Of a stretch of DNA of 64,000 bases, positions 17,286 to 24,890 are shown piece after piece. A program made the translations under genes and the position numbers. The notes beneath the pieces were generated by a model. The model saw nothing but the letters and a program-made list of their open reading frames with translations. It had not been told where the DNA came from and did no database searches. Source of the DNA: Zavarzinia marina. GTDB taxonomy: Bacteria > Pseudomonadota > Alphaproteobacteria > Zavarziniales > Zavarziniaceae. The stretch covers positions 1 through 64,000 of the forward strand of contig NZ_JAKGSB010000002.1 in the NCBI RefSeq assembly GCF_021568905.1. Direction: 5' to 3'. Each line of letters starts with the position of its first letter. Within the stretch, counting starts at the first letter, position 1.

Positions 17286-18113
17286 ATGAAGCGTCACCTA
17301 AATCTACCGTTGTTTCTGTTTCTCGCGGCCTTCGCCATCCTCGCCCCGGGCGGCGGCCTTCGCGCCGATTCGGCCCCGCTACGCAAATATCCGGGCGATG
17401 CCGCGCCGCTGCCCGGCACGGTGGACCCGCGCTACAAACCCTCGCCCGAGGCGCTGGAAGCCCTGAAGACCCTGCCGCCGCTGCCGCTCGCCGCGATCGG
17501 CGTGGTCGACACCGAGGGCGGCTTCTGCACCGGCACCATGGTCGGGCCCAAGCTGGTGCTGACCGCCGCCCATTGCGTCTTCAACTCCTTCGGCCGGGTG
17601 CGGCTGCCGAAGCGGTTCCTGGCCGGCCATTCGGAAGACAGCACGCTCGCCACCGCCAAGGTGGTGGAAGCCTATCTGCCGCCGGGCTTCAGCCCGGGCC
17701 GGTTCAAGAAGACGATCGAGATCGACGGCCTGGACTGGGCCCTGCTGGAACTGGATCAGGATATTTCGCGGCTGACCGGGATCGTCGACATCGCGGTCTT
17801 CGATCGCGGCCAGTACAAGCGCCTGATCGGCGGCGCACGCGGTTTCGTCCAGGTCGGCTACGGCCAGGAAAAGGGCGACCGGGTCACCATCAGGGCCGGC
17901 TGCGGCGTGATCGAGGCCTGGGACGACAATACCTTCGGCCATGTCTGCGGCACGGTCCACGGCGATTCGGGCGGTCCCGACCTGGTGTTTCTGGACGGGC
18001 GCTGGCAGATCATCGGCATCGAATCGGCCGAGGTGAACACGGATGCGATCGAGGGCCTGGACGTCGCCGTCTCGGCCCGCGCCTTCGCCGGCGAGGCCGC
18101 CCGCCTGCGCTGA
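17286..18113 (+). CDS. Secreted trypsin-like serine protease
   Basis: A 275-residue S1-family protease with a signal peptide (LNLPLFLFLAAFAILAPGGGLRA). The triad is complete: His96 in LTAAHC, Asp150 in DGLDWALLEL, and Ser228 in GDSGGP. Cysteines at TGT-side CTGT and AHC, and a second pair near GCGV and HVCGT, could form the usual disulfides. It is transcribed divergently from the NTF2-like gene across a 150-bp gap. Start ATG 17286 opens the signal peptide, although the ribosome site is weak. It is likely periplasmic or extracellular; target unknown. Confidence 0.88.
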   Translation: MKRHLNLPLFLFLAAFAILAPGGGLRADSAPLRKYPGDAAPLPGTVDPRYKPSPEALEALKTLPPLPLAAIGVVDTEGGFCTGTMVGPKLVLTAAHCVFNSFGRVRLPKRFLAGHSEDSTLATAKVVEAYLPPGFSPGRFKKTIEIDGLDWALLELDQDISRLTGIVDIAVFDRGQYKRLIGGARGFVQVGYGQEKGDRVTIRAGCGVIEAWDDNTFGHVCGTVHGDSGGPDLVFLDGRWQIIGIESAEVNTDAIEGLDVAVSARAFAGEAARLR

Positions 18114-18134
18114 ACGCTTCGGCTCTGACAGGCA

Positions 18135-18182
18135 GACAACCGTCAGGAGCCGACAACCGTCAGGGGCCGACGACCGTCAGGG
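18135..18182. repeat. Three-copy 17-bp tandem repeat
   Basis: GACAACCGTCAGGAGCC at 18135-18151 is repeated at 18152-18168 with one change, and again, truncated, at 18169-18182. The array lies between the convergent protease gene and the secreted-protein gene and includes the latter's stop codon. Confidence 0.85.
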
Positions 18183-18725
18183 ATTGCGCGCCATCAGCGC
18201 CTTGGTGCAGTCCGGCGCCCCGCTCAGGCTGGCGCGCATCGCCAGCTCGTCGTCCGACAGTTCGAGATCGAAGCCGATCATGGCATAGCCCGGCGGCCGC
18301 TCGATCCAGCCGAGTGGAACCATTGCCAGCCGGCGGTCGCCCTGCGCCGGCTGGATACCCACCACCTGGAAGCGCCCGGACGGCACGCCCGGATTGCTGG
18401 CGACGGCATAGAAGGAAACCTCGGCCGTGACCTCCCCGGCCGCCGGCGCCGCGAAGGTCAGGGTCAGGCCGGTCACGCCCTGGGCGCAGGTATAGGTGCC
18501 CTGCCAGACCCCGGTGAAGCCGCCCGCCGCCGGTGCAGGCGCAGGCGCAGGTGCCGGTGCCGGAGTCGGCGCCGGCTCGGGCGGCGGCGCCTCCGCGGGC
18601 TCCCTGCCCGATTTCCCCGCCAGCCCGCCGAGCAGGCTTCCCTGCGCCAGGGTGCTGCCCGGCGCGCCCGCCAGGACCGCCGCCGCCAGCATGGCGATTC
18701 CCGTCTTCCACGATGCCGCGCTCAA
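18177..18725 (-). CDS. Small secreted protein with Ala-Pro linker, function unknown
   Basis: A 182-residue protein with an N-terminal signal (TGIAMLAAAVLAGAPGSTLAQ), a proline/alanine repeat linker at about 45-66 (P-A-P-A dipeptides), and a C-terminal beta-rich domain beginning GGFTGVWQGTYTC. The latter resembles small secreted lipocalin-like domains, with two cysteines. The start is TTG 18725: GGGAGG lies 8 bases upstream, while the first internal ATG would cut the signal peptide. I do not recognise the family. It is followed by the tandem repeat at 18135-18182, which overlaps its 3' end. Confidence 0.7.
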   Translation of the reverse strand: MSAASWKTGIAMLAAAVLAGAPGSTLAQGSLLGGLAGKSGREPAEAPPPEPAPTPAPAPAPAPAPAAGGFTGVWQGTYTCAQGVTGLTLTFAAPAAGEVTAEVSFYAVASNPGVPSGRFQVVGIQPAQGDRRLAMVPLGWIERPPGYAMIGFDLELSDDELAMRASLSGAPDCTKALMARNP

Positions 18726-18989
18726 ATGTCGTCCTCCCCCGACGTCGAAATCCGAAAGGCGGCCCCCGCGCCGCCGGGCGGGATCATAGCAGCCCGACGC
18801 GCGCCTGTGATATCCGCCCGTGCTTGACGTTCAAGCACCGCCATCAATAGTTTGCGGGTGCCGGCGGGGGCCGGCAGGCGTCCCGCCCGGCGAAATCGGG
18901 GGCGACACTGTGGTCCACATCATTGCGGGCCAGGGGGGACGGCGGCATCCTCCAGCCGTCGGGATCAATATTCAGGGAGAAGAAGCGGC

Positions 18990-19430
18990 ATGAAAATCCG
19001 TTCCATCGCCGCCGCCGCCCTCGGAATGGGCATCGCCACCGTCGCCTTTTCGGCGCCCGCCCTGGCCGAGTATCAGGTCTGCAACAAGACGTCCAAGACC
19101 ACCTCCGTCGCCGTCGGCTATTACGACGACCGCAGCAACGACGGTGTCGAGAACGGCGTCTGGACTTCCGAAGGGTGGTGGAACATCGAGCCGGGCGATT
19201 GCGCCACGCCGATCGAAGGCCCGCTGAAGGTGCGCTACGTCTATGTCTATGCCGAACATCCGGACGGCAGCAGTTGGCCGGGCGCGTCGGATTTCTGCAC
19301 CAAGGATTCGATCTTCACGATCCGCAGCAAGATCAATTGCGAACGGCGCGGCTTCCGCACCCGCCAGTTCATCGAGGTCGACACCGGCCCGGACGCGAAG
19401 TCCTACACCACCAATCTGACCGACGACTGA
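18990..19430 (+). CDS. DUF1036 family secreted protein
   Basis: A 146-residue exported protein with a clear signal peptide ending SAPALA. The mature part begins EYQVCNKTS and carries the DUF1036 pattern: VAVGYYDD, then WTSEGWWNIEPGDC, then YVYVYAEH, with a late F-C-T-K-D-S. Four cysteines in the mature part probably pair. The function of DUF1036 is not established; members are small periplasmic or envelope proteins in alphaproteobacteria. Start ATG 18990 has AGGGAGAAG upstream. It stands alone with a 264-bp gap before it, so it probably has its own promoter. Confidence 0.85.
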   Translation: MKIRSIAAAALGMGIATVAFSAPALAEYQVCNKTSKTTSVAVGYYDDRSNDGVENGVWTSEGWWNIEPGDCATPIEGPLKVRYVYVYAEHPDGSSWPGASDFCTKDSIFTIRSKINCERRGFRTRQFIEVDTGPDAKSYTTNLTDD

Positions 19431-19446
19431 TCGCCGCCGTCGGCGC

Positions 19447-21945
19447 TCAGGTCGTGCCCGGCGGCAGGTGGCGCTTGGTCTTCGCCGTCGCCGGGGCGGT
19501 GGTCGGATCCTCCGGCCAGGGGTGTTTGGGATAGCGCCCGCGCAGGTCGGCGCGCACGTCGCGGTAGCCGCGATCCCAGAACCCCGCCAGATCGCTCGTG
19601 ACCTGCACCGGGCGCCCGGCCGGGGACAGAAGATGCAGGGTGACCGGCACCCGCCCCCCCGCAACGGACGGGGTTTCGCGCGCGCCGAACATTTCCTGAA
19701 GCTTCACCGCGAGGACCGGCGCCCGGCCGTCGCCATAGTCGAGGGCGTGGCGATTGCCGGAGGGCACGCTTAGATGGCTCGGCGCCAGCCGGTCCAGGGC
19801 CTGGCGCCGCGGCCAGTCGAGAGCGGCCGCCAGGATCTCGTGGAAATCCAGCCGGCGCAGCCCGTCGAGGCGCGAGATCCCCTCGACATAGGGCCCGAGC
19901 CACTCCGCCAGCCCGTCGAGCAGGGCGCCGTCCGACCAGTCGGGCCAGCCCTCGCCCTCCACCCCGCGCAGGAAGGCGACCCGCGCCCGAAGCGCCCGCG
20001 CCGCCGGCGACAGGCCCAGCAGCGCCATGCCGCCGTCGCGGACCGCCTGCAGGAGGGCCGCCGTCACCCGCGCGCGGGGCGGATCGGGCCAGACCGCATC
20101 CTCGACCGTGATCGCGCCCAAGAGGCGCCGCCGCCTTGCGCGGACCTGGCCGCTGTCGGGATCGAAATCGACGCGTTCCTCGACCGTCATGCGCTCGCCG
20201 AACAGGGTCGCGACCTCGGTTTCGTCGAGACCGGCGGCCAGGAAGACCCTGCCGTCCCGGCGCTGGCCGTCGAGGCTGGCGATCGCCAGCCATTCCCGGC
20301 CCGCCAGCGGCTCGGCCGGGTCGAGGCGGGCGCCCTGGCCGGATGCCATCAGATAGACACCGCCGCCGCCGGGCCGGCGCCGCGCCACCCGCTCGGGATA
20401 GGCGAGCGCCACGAGTTCGCCGAGGCGGGCACGGTCGTCCGGCGCCTCGGCAATCTTGAGGCGTCGGGCCCATTGCCGCGCGGCCTGAGCGATCTGGCGG
20501 GCCTGGGCGCGGTCGATGCCGCCGCCGTCGCCCGCCAGTGCGTCGAGGCGAAGTGCCAGATCGGCGTCGCGCCGGCCGGGCTGGCGCTTCACCGGGTCGC
20601 GCCCCTCGATCAGGGCGGCCACGCGGGTGGCCATGGCGCCGAGGCCCAGGCGCCGCCCCTCGATCATCAGATGGCCGAGGCGCGGATGGGCGCCGAGGCG
20701 GGCGAGCGCGCGCCCGTGGTCCGTGATCCGCCCGGCCCCGTCCAGGGCGCCGAGATCGGCCAGCAGGCCGCGCGCCTGGGCGAAGGCGCCCGCGTTCGGC
20801 GCATCCAGGAGGCGCAATTGCCCGGGATCGGCGACGCCCCAGAGCGCGAGGTCGAGGGCGACCGGCGCCATGTCGGCGCGCTGGATCCGAGGGGGCGCAT
20901 GGGCCGGCAGGGCGCGCTGTTCCGCCTCGGTCCAGAGGCGGATGCAGGTCCCGGGCCCGAGGCGCCCGGCCCGGCCCCGGCGCTGTTCGGCGGAGGCGGC
21001 CGAGATCGTGCCCGTGACCAGCCGGCCCATGCCGGTGCCGGGATCGAAGGCCGCGACCCGTTCGAGACCGCTGTCGATCACGACGGCCACGCCTTCGATG
21101 GTCAAGCTGGTCTCGGCGATATTGGTCGACAGCACCACCTTCCGCCCGCCGGCCGGCGCCGGCGCCAGGGCCCGGTCCTGGGTCGCGAGGTCGAGATCGC
21201 CGTGCAGCCGGTGCAGCGCCACGCCCGGCGGCAGGCCGCCTTCCTCGAGGCGGACCGCCACCCGCTCGATCTCGGCCCGGCCGGGCAGGAAGGCGAGGAT
21301 GTCGCCCCCGTGATCGGTCAGGGCCCGGCGGATCGCGCGGGCCATGCGCGCCTCGACCGGATCATCGTCGCGCCGTTCGGCATAGGCGACGGCGACCGGA
21401 AACGCCCGCCCCTCGGAGCGGACGACGGGCGCCCCGCCGAGAAGGCCCGCGACCCGTTCCCCGTCGAGGGTCGCGGACATGACCAGCAGGCGCAGGTCGG
21501 GGCGCAGTGCCTCCTGCGCCTCGAGCGCCAGGGCAAGCCCGAGATCGGCGTCGAGGCTGCGCTCGTGGAATTCGTCGAAGATCACGGCGGCGACCCCCTC
21601 CAGCCCCGGATCGTCGACGATCATGCGGGTGAAGAGACCGTCCGTGACGACCTCGATCCGCGTCCCGGGACCGATGCGGCTGTCGAAACGCACGCGATAG
21701 CCGACGGTCTCGCCCACCGCCTCGCCCAGGAGGGCCGCCATGCGCCCGGCGGCGGCGCGCGCCGCCAGCCGGCGCGGTTCGAGCATGATGATGCGCCCGC
21801 CCGCGATCCAGGGCCGGTCGCGCAGCGCCAAGGGCACGCCGGTGGTCTTGCCGGCGCCGGTCGGCGCCTCCAGAACGGCCGCCGTCCCGCCGTCGAGAGC
21901 GGCGGCGAGCGCGGGCAGAACGGCATCGATGGGCAAGGGATCCAT
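19447..21945 (-). CDS. hrpB: ATP-dependent RNA helicase HrpB
   Basis: An 832-residue DEAH/RHA helicase of the HrpB family. Motif I is APTGAGKTTG (about residues 25-34), motif II is DEFH in IFDEFHERS, the DEAH variant used by HrpB, and SATLD is motif III. STNIAETSLTIEGV and QRRGRAGR are motifs V and VI. The HrpB C-terminal domain follows with R-V-P-V-T-L-H-L-L-S-P-A-G-R-P-V-Q near the end. Length matches the family (about 820). The start has no strong ribosome site but opens the usual LPI-x-x-x-LP N-terminus. Role: RNA remodelling; the physiological target is not well defined. Confidence 0.95.
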   Translation of the reverse strand: MDPLPIDAVLPALAAALDGGTAAVLEAPTGAGKTTGVPLALRDRPWIAGGRIIMLEPRRLAARAAAGRMAALLGEAVGETVGYRVRFDSRIGPGTRIEVVTDGLFTRMIVDDPGLEGVAAVIFDEFHERSLDADLGLALALEAQEALRPDLRLLVMSATLDGERVAGLLGGAPVVRSEGRAFPVAVAYAERRDDDPVEARMARAIRRALTDHGGDILAFLPGRAEIERVAVRLEEGGLPPGVALHRLHGDLDLATQDRALAPAPAGGRKVVLSTNIAETSLTIEGVAVVIDSGLERVAAFDPGTGMGRLVTGTISAASAEQRRGRAGRLGPGTCIRLWTEAEQRALPAHAPPRIQRADMAPVALDLALWGVADPGQLRLLDAPNAGAFAQARGLLADLGALDGAGRITDHGRALARLGAHPRLGHLMIEGRRLGLGAMATRVAALIEGRDPVKRQPGRRDADLALRLDALAGDGGGIDRAQARQIAQAARQWARRLKIAEAPDDRARLGELVALAYPERVARRRPGGGGVYLMASGQGARLDPAEPLAGREWLAIASLDGQRRDGRVFLAAGLDETEVATLFGERMTVEERVDFDPDSGQVRARRRRLLGAITVEDAVWPDPPRARVTAALLQAVRDGGMALLGLSPAARALRARVAFLRGVEGEGWPDWSDGALLDGLAEWLGPYVEGISRLDGLRRLDFHEILAAALDWPRRQALDRLAPSHLSVPSGNRHALDYGDGRAPVLAVKLQEMFGARETPSVAGGRVPVTLHLLSPAGRPVQVTSDLAGFWDRGYRDVRADLRGRYPKHPWPEDPTTAPATAKTKRHLPPGTT

Positions 21946-22010
21946 GGGGCGGAGACCATAATCCAGACAGCGCCGGGCACAAGGGGCGGGAAACGCGGTA
22001 GAAGGGGGAC

Positions 22011-22934
22011 ATGGCTTCTTCCAGCAACTCGTCCCCCACCCCCCGGCAGACCTGGCGCCTGGCGCTGGTGGCCATGATCGCGGCCGCCTGTCTCGCCCTC
22101 GGTGCTGTGCCCTTCCTGAGGCCGGATCGAATCGCCCCGCCCACCGACGGTGCCGTGGCCACCGCCGCCCTGCCGCGGGCCGATCTGGCGACGATCGCCG
22201 ACCATCCGCCCGACCGCCTCACGCTCTATCGCGCCGCCCATAATCCACGGGTGCTGGTGCTCGACTTTCCCAGCCTCGCCGCCCAGGCGGCGGCGATGAA
22301 CCGGATCGCCGCGCTGATCGAGAAGCGGGAAATGCCGCGCGACCGCGTGCTGTCGCATGACGAATTGCGCCGGGCCATCGCCGACGCGGGCCAGAGTTTC
22401 GAAACCTTCTACCTCGGCCACGACTACGAGGCGTCGGCCCTGGCGCGCTTCTTCAATCTGGCCCCGGCCGCCGGCCTGTCCGAGGCGGAGCACGACCTGC
22501 TGCGCCTTCTCTATCGCCATGCCGTCCTCCAGTCGACGGCCGACGGTTTCGTGCCCGGCGCCTCGGCCCAGGCCGTGGTGTCGCTGGCCGCGACCGGCGA
22601 GGGCGGCGACGCCGAAGCCGACCTTCGGCGCTTCGTCCTGCGTCACGAGCTGGCCCACGGCGAATTCTTCACCCGCGTCTTCTACCGCGCCCAATGCGAC
22701 CGCTTCTGGCGGGAATTCATGTCGGCGGCCGAACGCGACGCGGTTCGCGGTTTTCTCGGCGCGCTCGACTACGACACGGGGAACGAGACCCTGATGATCA
22801 ACGAAATGCAGGCCTACATCGGCTATGCCCCCGCGTCGATCTCATCCGCCGGCATCGGCGGCCTGGACGCGGCCACCTTCGAGACCCTGCGGGGCCGCTT
22901 TCACCGGCGCGTGACCGCCATGCCGGATTTCTGA
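22011..22934 (+). CDS. Membrane-anchored protein with HExxH motif, putative metallopeptidase
   Basis: A 307-residue protein I do not recognise. One N-terminal transmembrane segment (WRLALVAMIAAACLALGAVPFL, about 15-36) leaves the rest in the periplasm. The motif HELAH (His212-Glu213-His216) is followed 49 residues later by N-E-M-Q-A-Y with Glu265, so the pattern could be that of a gluzincin-type zinc site. No known peptidase family is otherwise evident. ATG 22011 has GAAGGGGGAC upstream. It is divergent from hrpB by 65 bp and lies 176 bp before tpsB on the same strand, so it may belong to the secretion locus. Confidence 0.7.
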   Translation: MASSSNSSPTPRQTWRLALVAMIAAACLALGAVPFLRPDRIAPPTDGAVATAALPRADLATIADHPPDRLTLYRAAHNPRVLVLDFPSLAAQAAAMNRIAALIEKREMPRDRVLSHDELRRAIADAGQSFETFYLGHDYEASALARFFNLAPAAGLSEAEHDLLRLLYRHAVLQSTADGFVPGASAQAVVSLAATGEGGDAEADLRRFVLRHELAHGEFFTRVFYRAQCDRFWREFMSAAERDAVRGFLGALDYDTGNETLMINEMQAYIGYAPASISSAGIGGLDAATFETLRGRFHRRVTAMPDF

Positions 22935-23110
22935 GGGCGACCGGCGAAATCATTGTGCTAATGTCCCTTCGTTTCGGATTCCGGGGGGAAATGAAGTCGA
23001 TGGTCGATGCCGGGGGGCATGTCCAGCCGGCTTCGAGCGCGAAGCCCCCGGGGCCGACGTGCATGACGCGAAATCCCGACGACGCCGGGTCCCGTCGCCG
23101 AGGGGGGCTG
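22935..23110 (+). promoter_or_regulatory. Structured leader before the two-partner secretion operon
   Basis: A 176-bp gap. It contains a perfect 7-bp hairpin with a 4-base loop (GGCTTCG-AGCG-CGAAGCC, 23029-23046) followed by a GC block, and a second small inverted repeat CGACG/CGTCG near 23078-23098. In-frame ATGs at 22961, 22991 and 23063 are present, but the best ribosome site (GAGGGGGG) serves 23111. It probably holds the operon promoter and a folded 5' leader. Confidence 0.35.
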
Positions 23111-24877
23111 ATGACGAGAAGCGTAGTGGGCCGCAAGGCCGAAGTGTCGCGTTGCCATTCCGATGCCGGCCCGGGCCGGCCGTGGTTCGGCATGTCCATG
23201 CTGGCGATCGCCCTGGCCCTTCCCGTGGCGGCGACGGCCCAGACCGTGCCCGATGCGGCGCGCCCGACGGTTTCGCCCGAGGTCCTGTCGCCGGCCCTGG
23301 CGCCGGCCGCCCCCGCCATCGACCTGGTGACCGCGCCCGCCGGCACGCCGCCCGCCGGCGCCGAGAGCTATCACTTCACCCTGACCGAAGTCGCGGTCGA
23401 GGGGGTCGGCGCCTATGATGCCGATACGATCGCCGCCTTCTTCGCCGATCGCATCGGCACCGACGTCTCCCTGGCCGACGTCTTCGCCATCGCCGCCGCG
23501 ATCGAGACCTATTACCGCGCCGACGGCTATTTCCTGACCCGCGTCGTCGTTCCCGCCCAGCGGATCGAGAACGGCAGGGTCAAGCTGCTGGTGGTCGAAG
23601 GCTTCGTGAAGTCGGTCGCCGTGGTCGGCGAGGCCGGCGGTGCCCTGGGGCTCGTGCAGTCGATGGCCGACCGCATCGTCGAGACGCCGGGCCCGACCCG
23701 ACTCGACACCATCGAGCGCCAGCTCCTGCTGATCAACGACCTGCCCGGCCTCGTCGCGCGCGGCACCCTCAGCCCGGCCGCCGGGGAACGGGGCGCCAGC
23801 ATCCTGACCATCGAGGTCGTGCGCAAGAAGGTTGACGGCTTCTTCTCGGTCGACAACCGCAGCCCCGAATTCCTCGGCCCCTGGTCCGCCGCCCTCGGCG
23901 TCGGCGCCAACAGTTTCACCGGGCTTGCCGAACGGCTCGAATTCGTCGGCTATTCGTCACTGTTCAGCACCCGCCAGCAATTGTTCCAGCTTTCGGCCCA
24001 GGGCACGCTGTCGCCCGACGGCCTGCGCCTTCGCGCCTATGCCAGCCGCGCGCCGGGCAATCCGGGCGACCAGCTCGCGCCCCTGGCGCTGGAGACGGTG
24101 GCGGAGCGCTATGGCCTCTCCCTCTCCTATCCGCTGCTGCGGGGCCGGCGCCTGTCGCTCACCACCGACATCGCCTTCGACTGGACGGACGAGGACGACG
24201 AGAGTCTGGGCGTGCGCATCGTCGAGGATCACCTGCGGGTGCTGCGCCTCGGCCTGAACGGTGAATATCGCGACAGTCTGAACGGCATATCCGACGTCGA
24301 ATTCGGCCTGCATGTCGGTCTCGACGCCTTCGGCGCCTCCGAGGCGGGCGACGCCAATTTGTCGCGTGCCGGTGCCGACGGCACCTTCGTCAAGGCGACG
24401 CTGGAGATCGGCCGCCTGCAGCGCCTGTTCACCCTCGGCGACGGCACCGTCGACCTCCAGATGCTGGCCGCCGGCCAGGTCAGCGACGGGCCCCTGCTGG
24501 CGGACGAGGAATTCCGCCTGGGCGGCTTCCGCCTCGGCCGGGGCTTCACCTCGGGCGAGATCAGCGGCGACAGCGCCCTCGCCGGCTCGCTGGAACTGCA
24601 ATACACCAGCGTCCTCGACGAGGCGGTCGAGGGCGGGCGCTTCCATCTGCCGTTCCAGCTCTACGGCTTCTACGACGTCGGCAAGGTCTGGGACGACGGG
24701 CCGGGCGAGCCCGAATCGGCCGCCCTCACCTCGGCCGGCGGCGGCATCCGCCTCTTCGTCGCCGATGTCGCGCGGGCCGAAGTGGAAGTGGCGAAGCCCC
24801 TGACCCGCGACCGCGCCGACCGGGGCGAGGATCCGCGCCGCCCCGGGGTCTTCTTCCGCTTCGTCGGCAGTTTCTGA
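23111..24877 (+). CDS. Two-partner secretion outer-membrane transporter TpsB (ShlB/FhaC/HecB family)
   Basis: A 588-residue outer-membrane transporter that exports the adjacent TpsA protein. It has a signal peptide (hydrophobic MSMLAIALALPVAATAQ at about 28-44) preceded by a charged extension, then a proline/alanine linker. Two POTRA domains span about 85-240 (YHFTLTEVAVEGVGAYDADTIA; FLTRVVVPAQRIENGRVKLLVVEG). A 16-strand-type barrel follows, with GGFRLGRGF as the likely counterpart of the conserved L6 VRGY tip. ATG 23111 was chosen over earlier in-frame ATGs for its GAGGGGGG site and normal family length. It is 13 bases before tpsA, clearly one operon. Confidence 0.92.
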   Translation: MTRSVVGRKAEVSRCHSDAGPGRPWFGMSMLAIALALPVAATAQTVPDAARPTVSPEVLSPALAPAAPAIDLVTAPAGTPPAGAESYHFTLTEVAVEGVGAYDADTIAAFFADRIGTDVSLADVFAIAAAIETYYRADGYFLTRVVVPAQRIENGRVKLLVVEGFVKSVAVVGEAGGALGLVQSMADRIVETPGPTRLDTIERQLLLINDLPGLVARGTLSPAAGERGASILTIEVVRKKVDGFFSVDNRSPEFLGPWSAALGVGANSFTGLAERLEFVGYSSLFSTRQQLFQLSAQGTLSPDGLRLRAYASRAPGNPGDQLAPLALETVAERYGLSLSYPLLRGRRLSLTTDIAFDWTDEDDESLGVRIVEDHLRVLRLGLNGEYRDSLNGISDVEFGLHVGLDAFGASEAGDANLSRAGADGTFVKATLEIGRLQRLFTLGDGTVDLQMLAAGQVSDGPLLADEEFRLGGFRLGRGFTSGEISGDSALAGSLELQYTSVLDEAVEGGRFHLPFQLYGFYDVGKVWDDGPGEPESAALTSAGGGIRLFVADVARAEVEVAKPLTRDRADRGEDPRRPGVFFRFVGSF

Positions 24878-24890
24878 TCGGGGACGCATC

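Noticed and set aside
19447-20473. Alternative minus-strand frame of 356 codons inside hrpB
   Set aside because: Out-of-frame shadow of hrpB; the helicase motifs are all in the main frame.
22991-23100. Resemblance to a cyclic-di-GMP (GEMM) riboswitch in the tpsB leader
   Set aside because: Only a short GCGCGAAGCC-like piece matches; the required second stem, receptor and spacing are not seen.
22961-23110. Earlier in-frame ATGs for tpsB (22961, 22991, 23063)
   Set aside because: They add a non-hydrophobic, unconserved N-terminus before the signal peptide and lack the strong ribosome site found before 23111.
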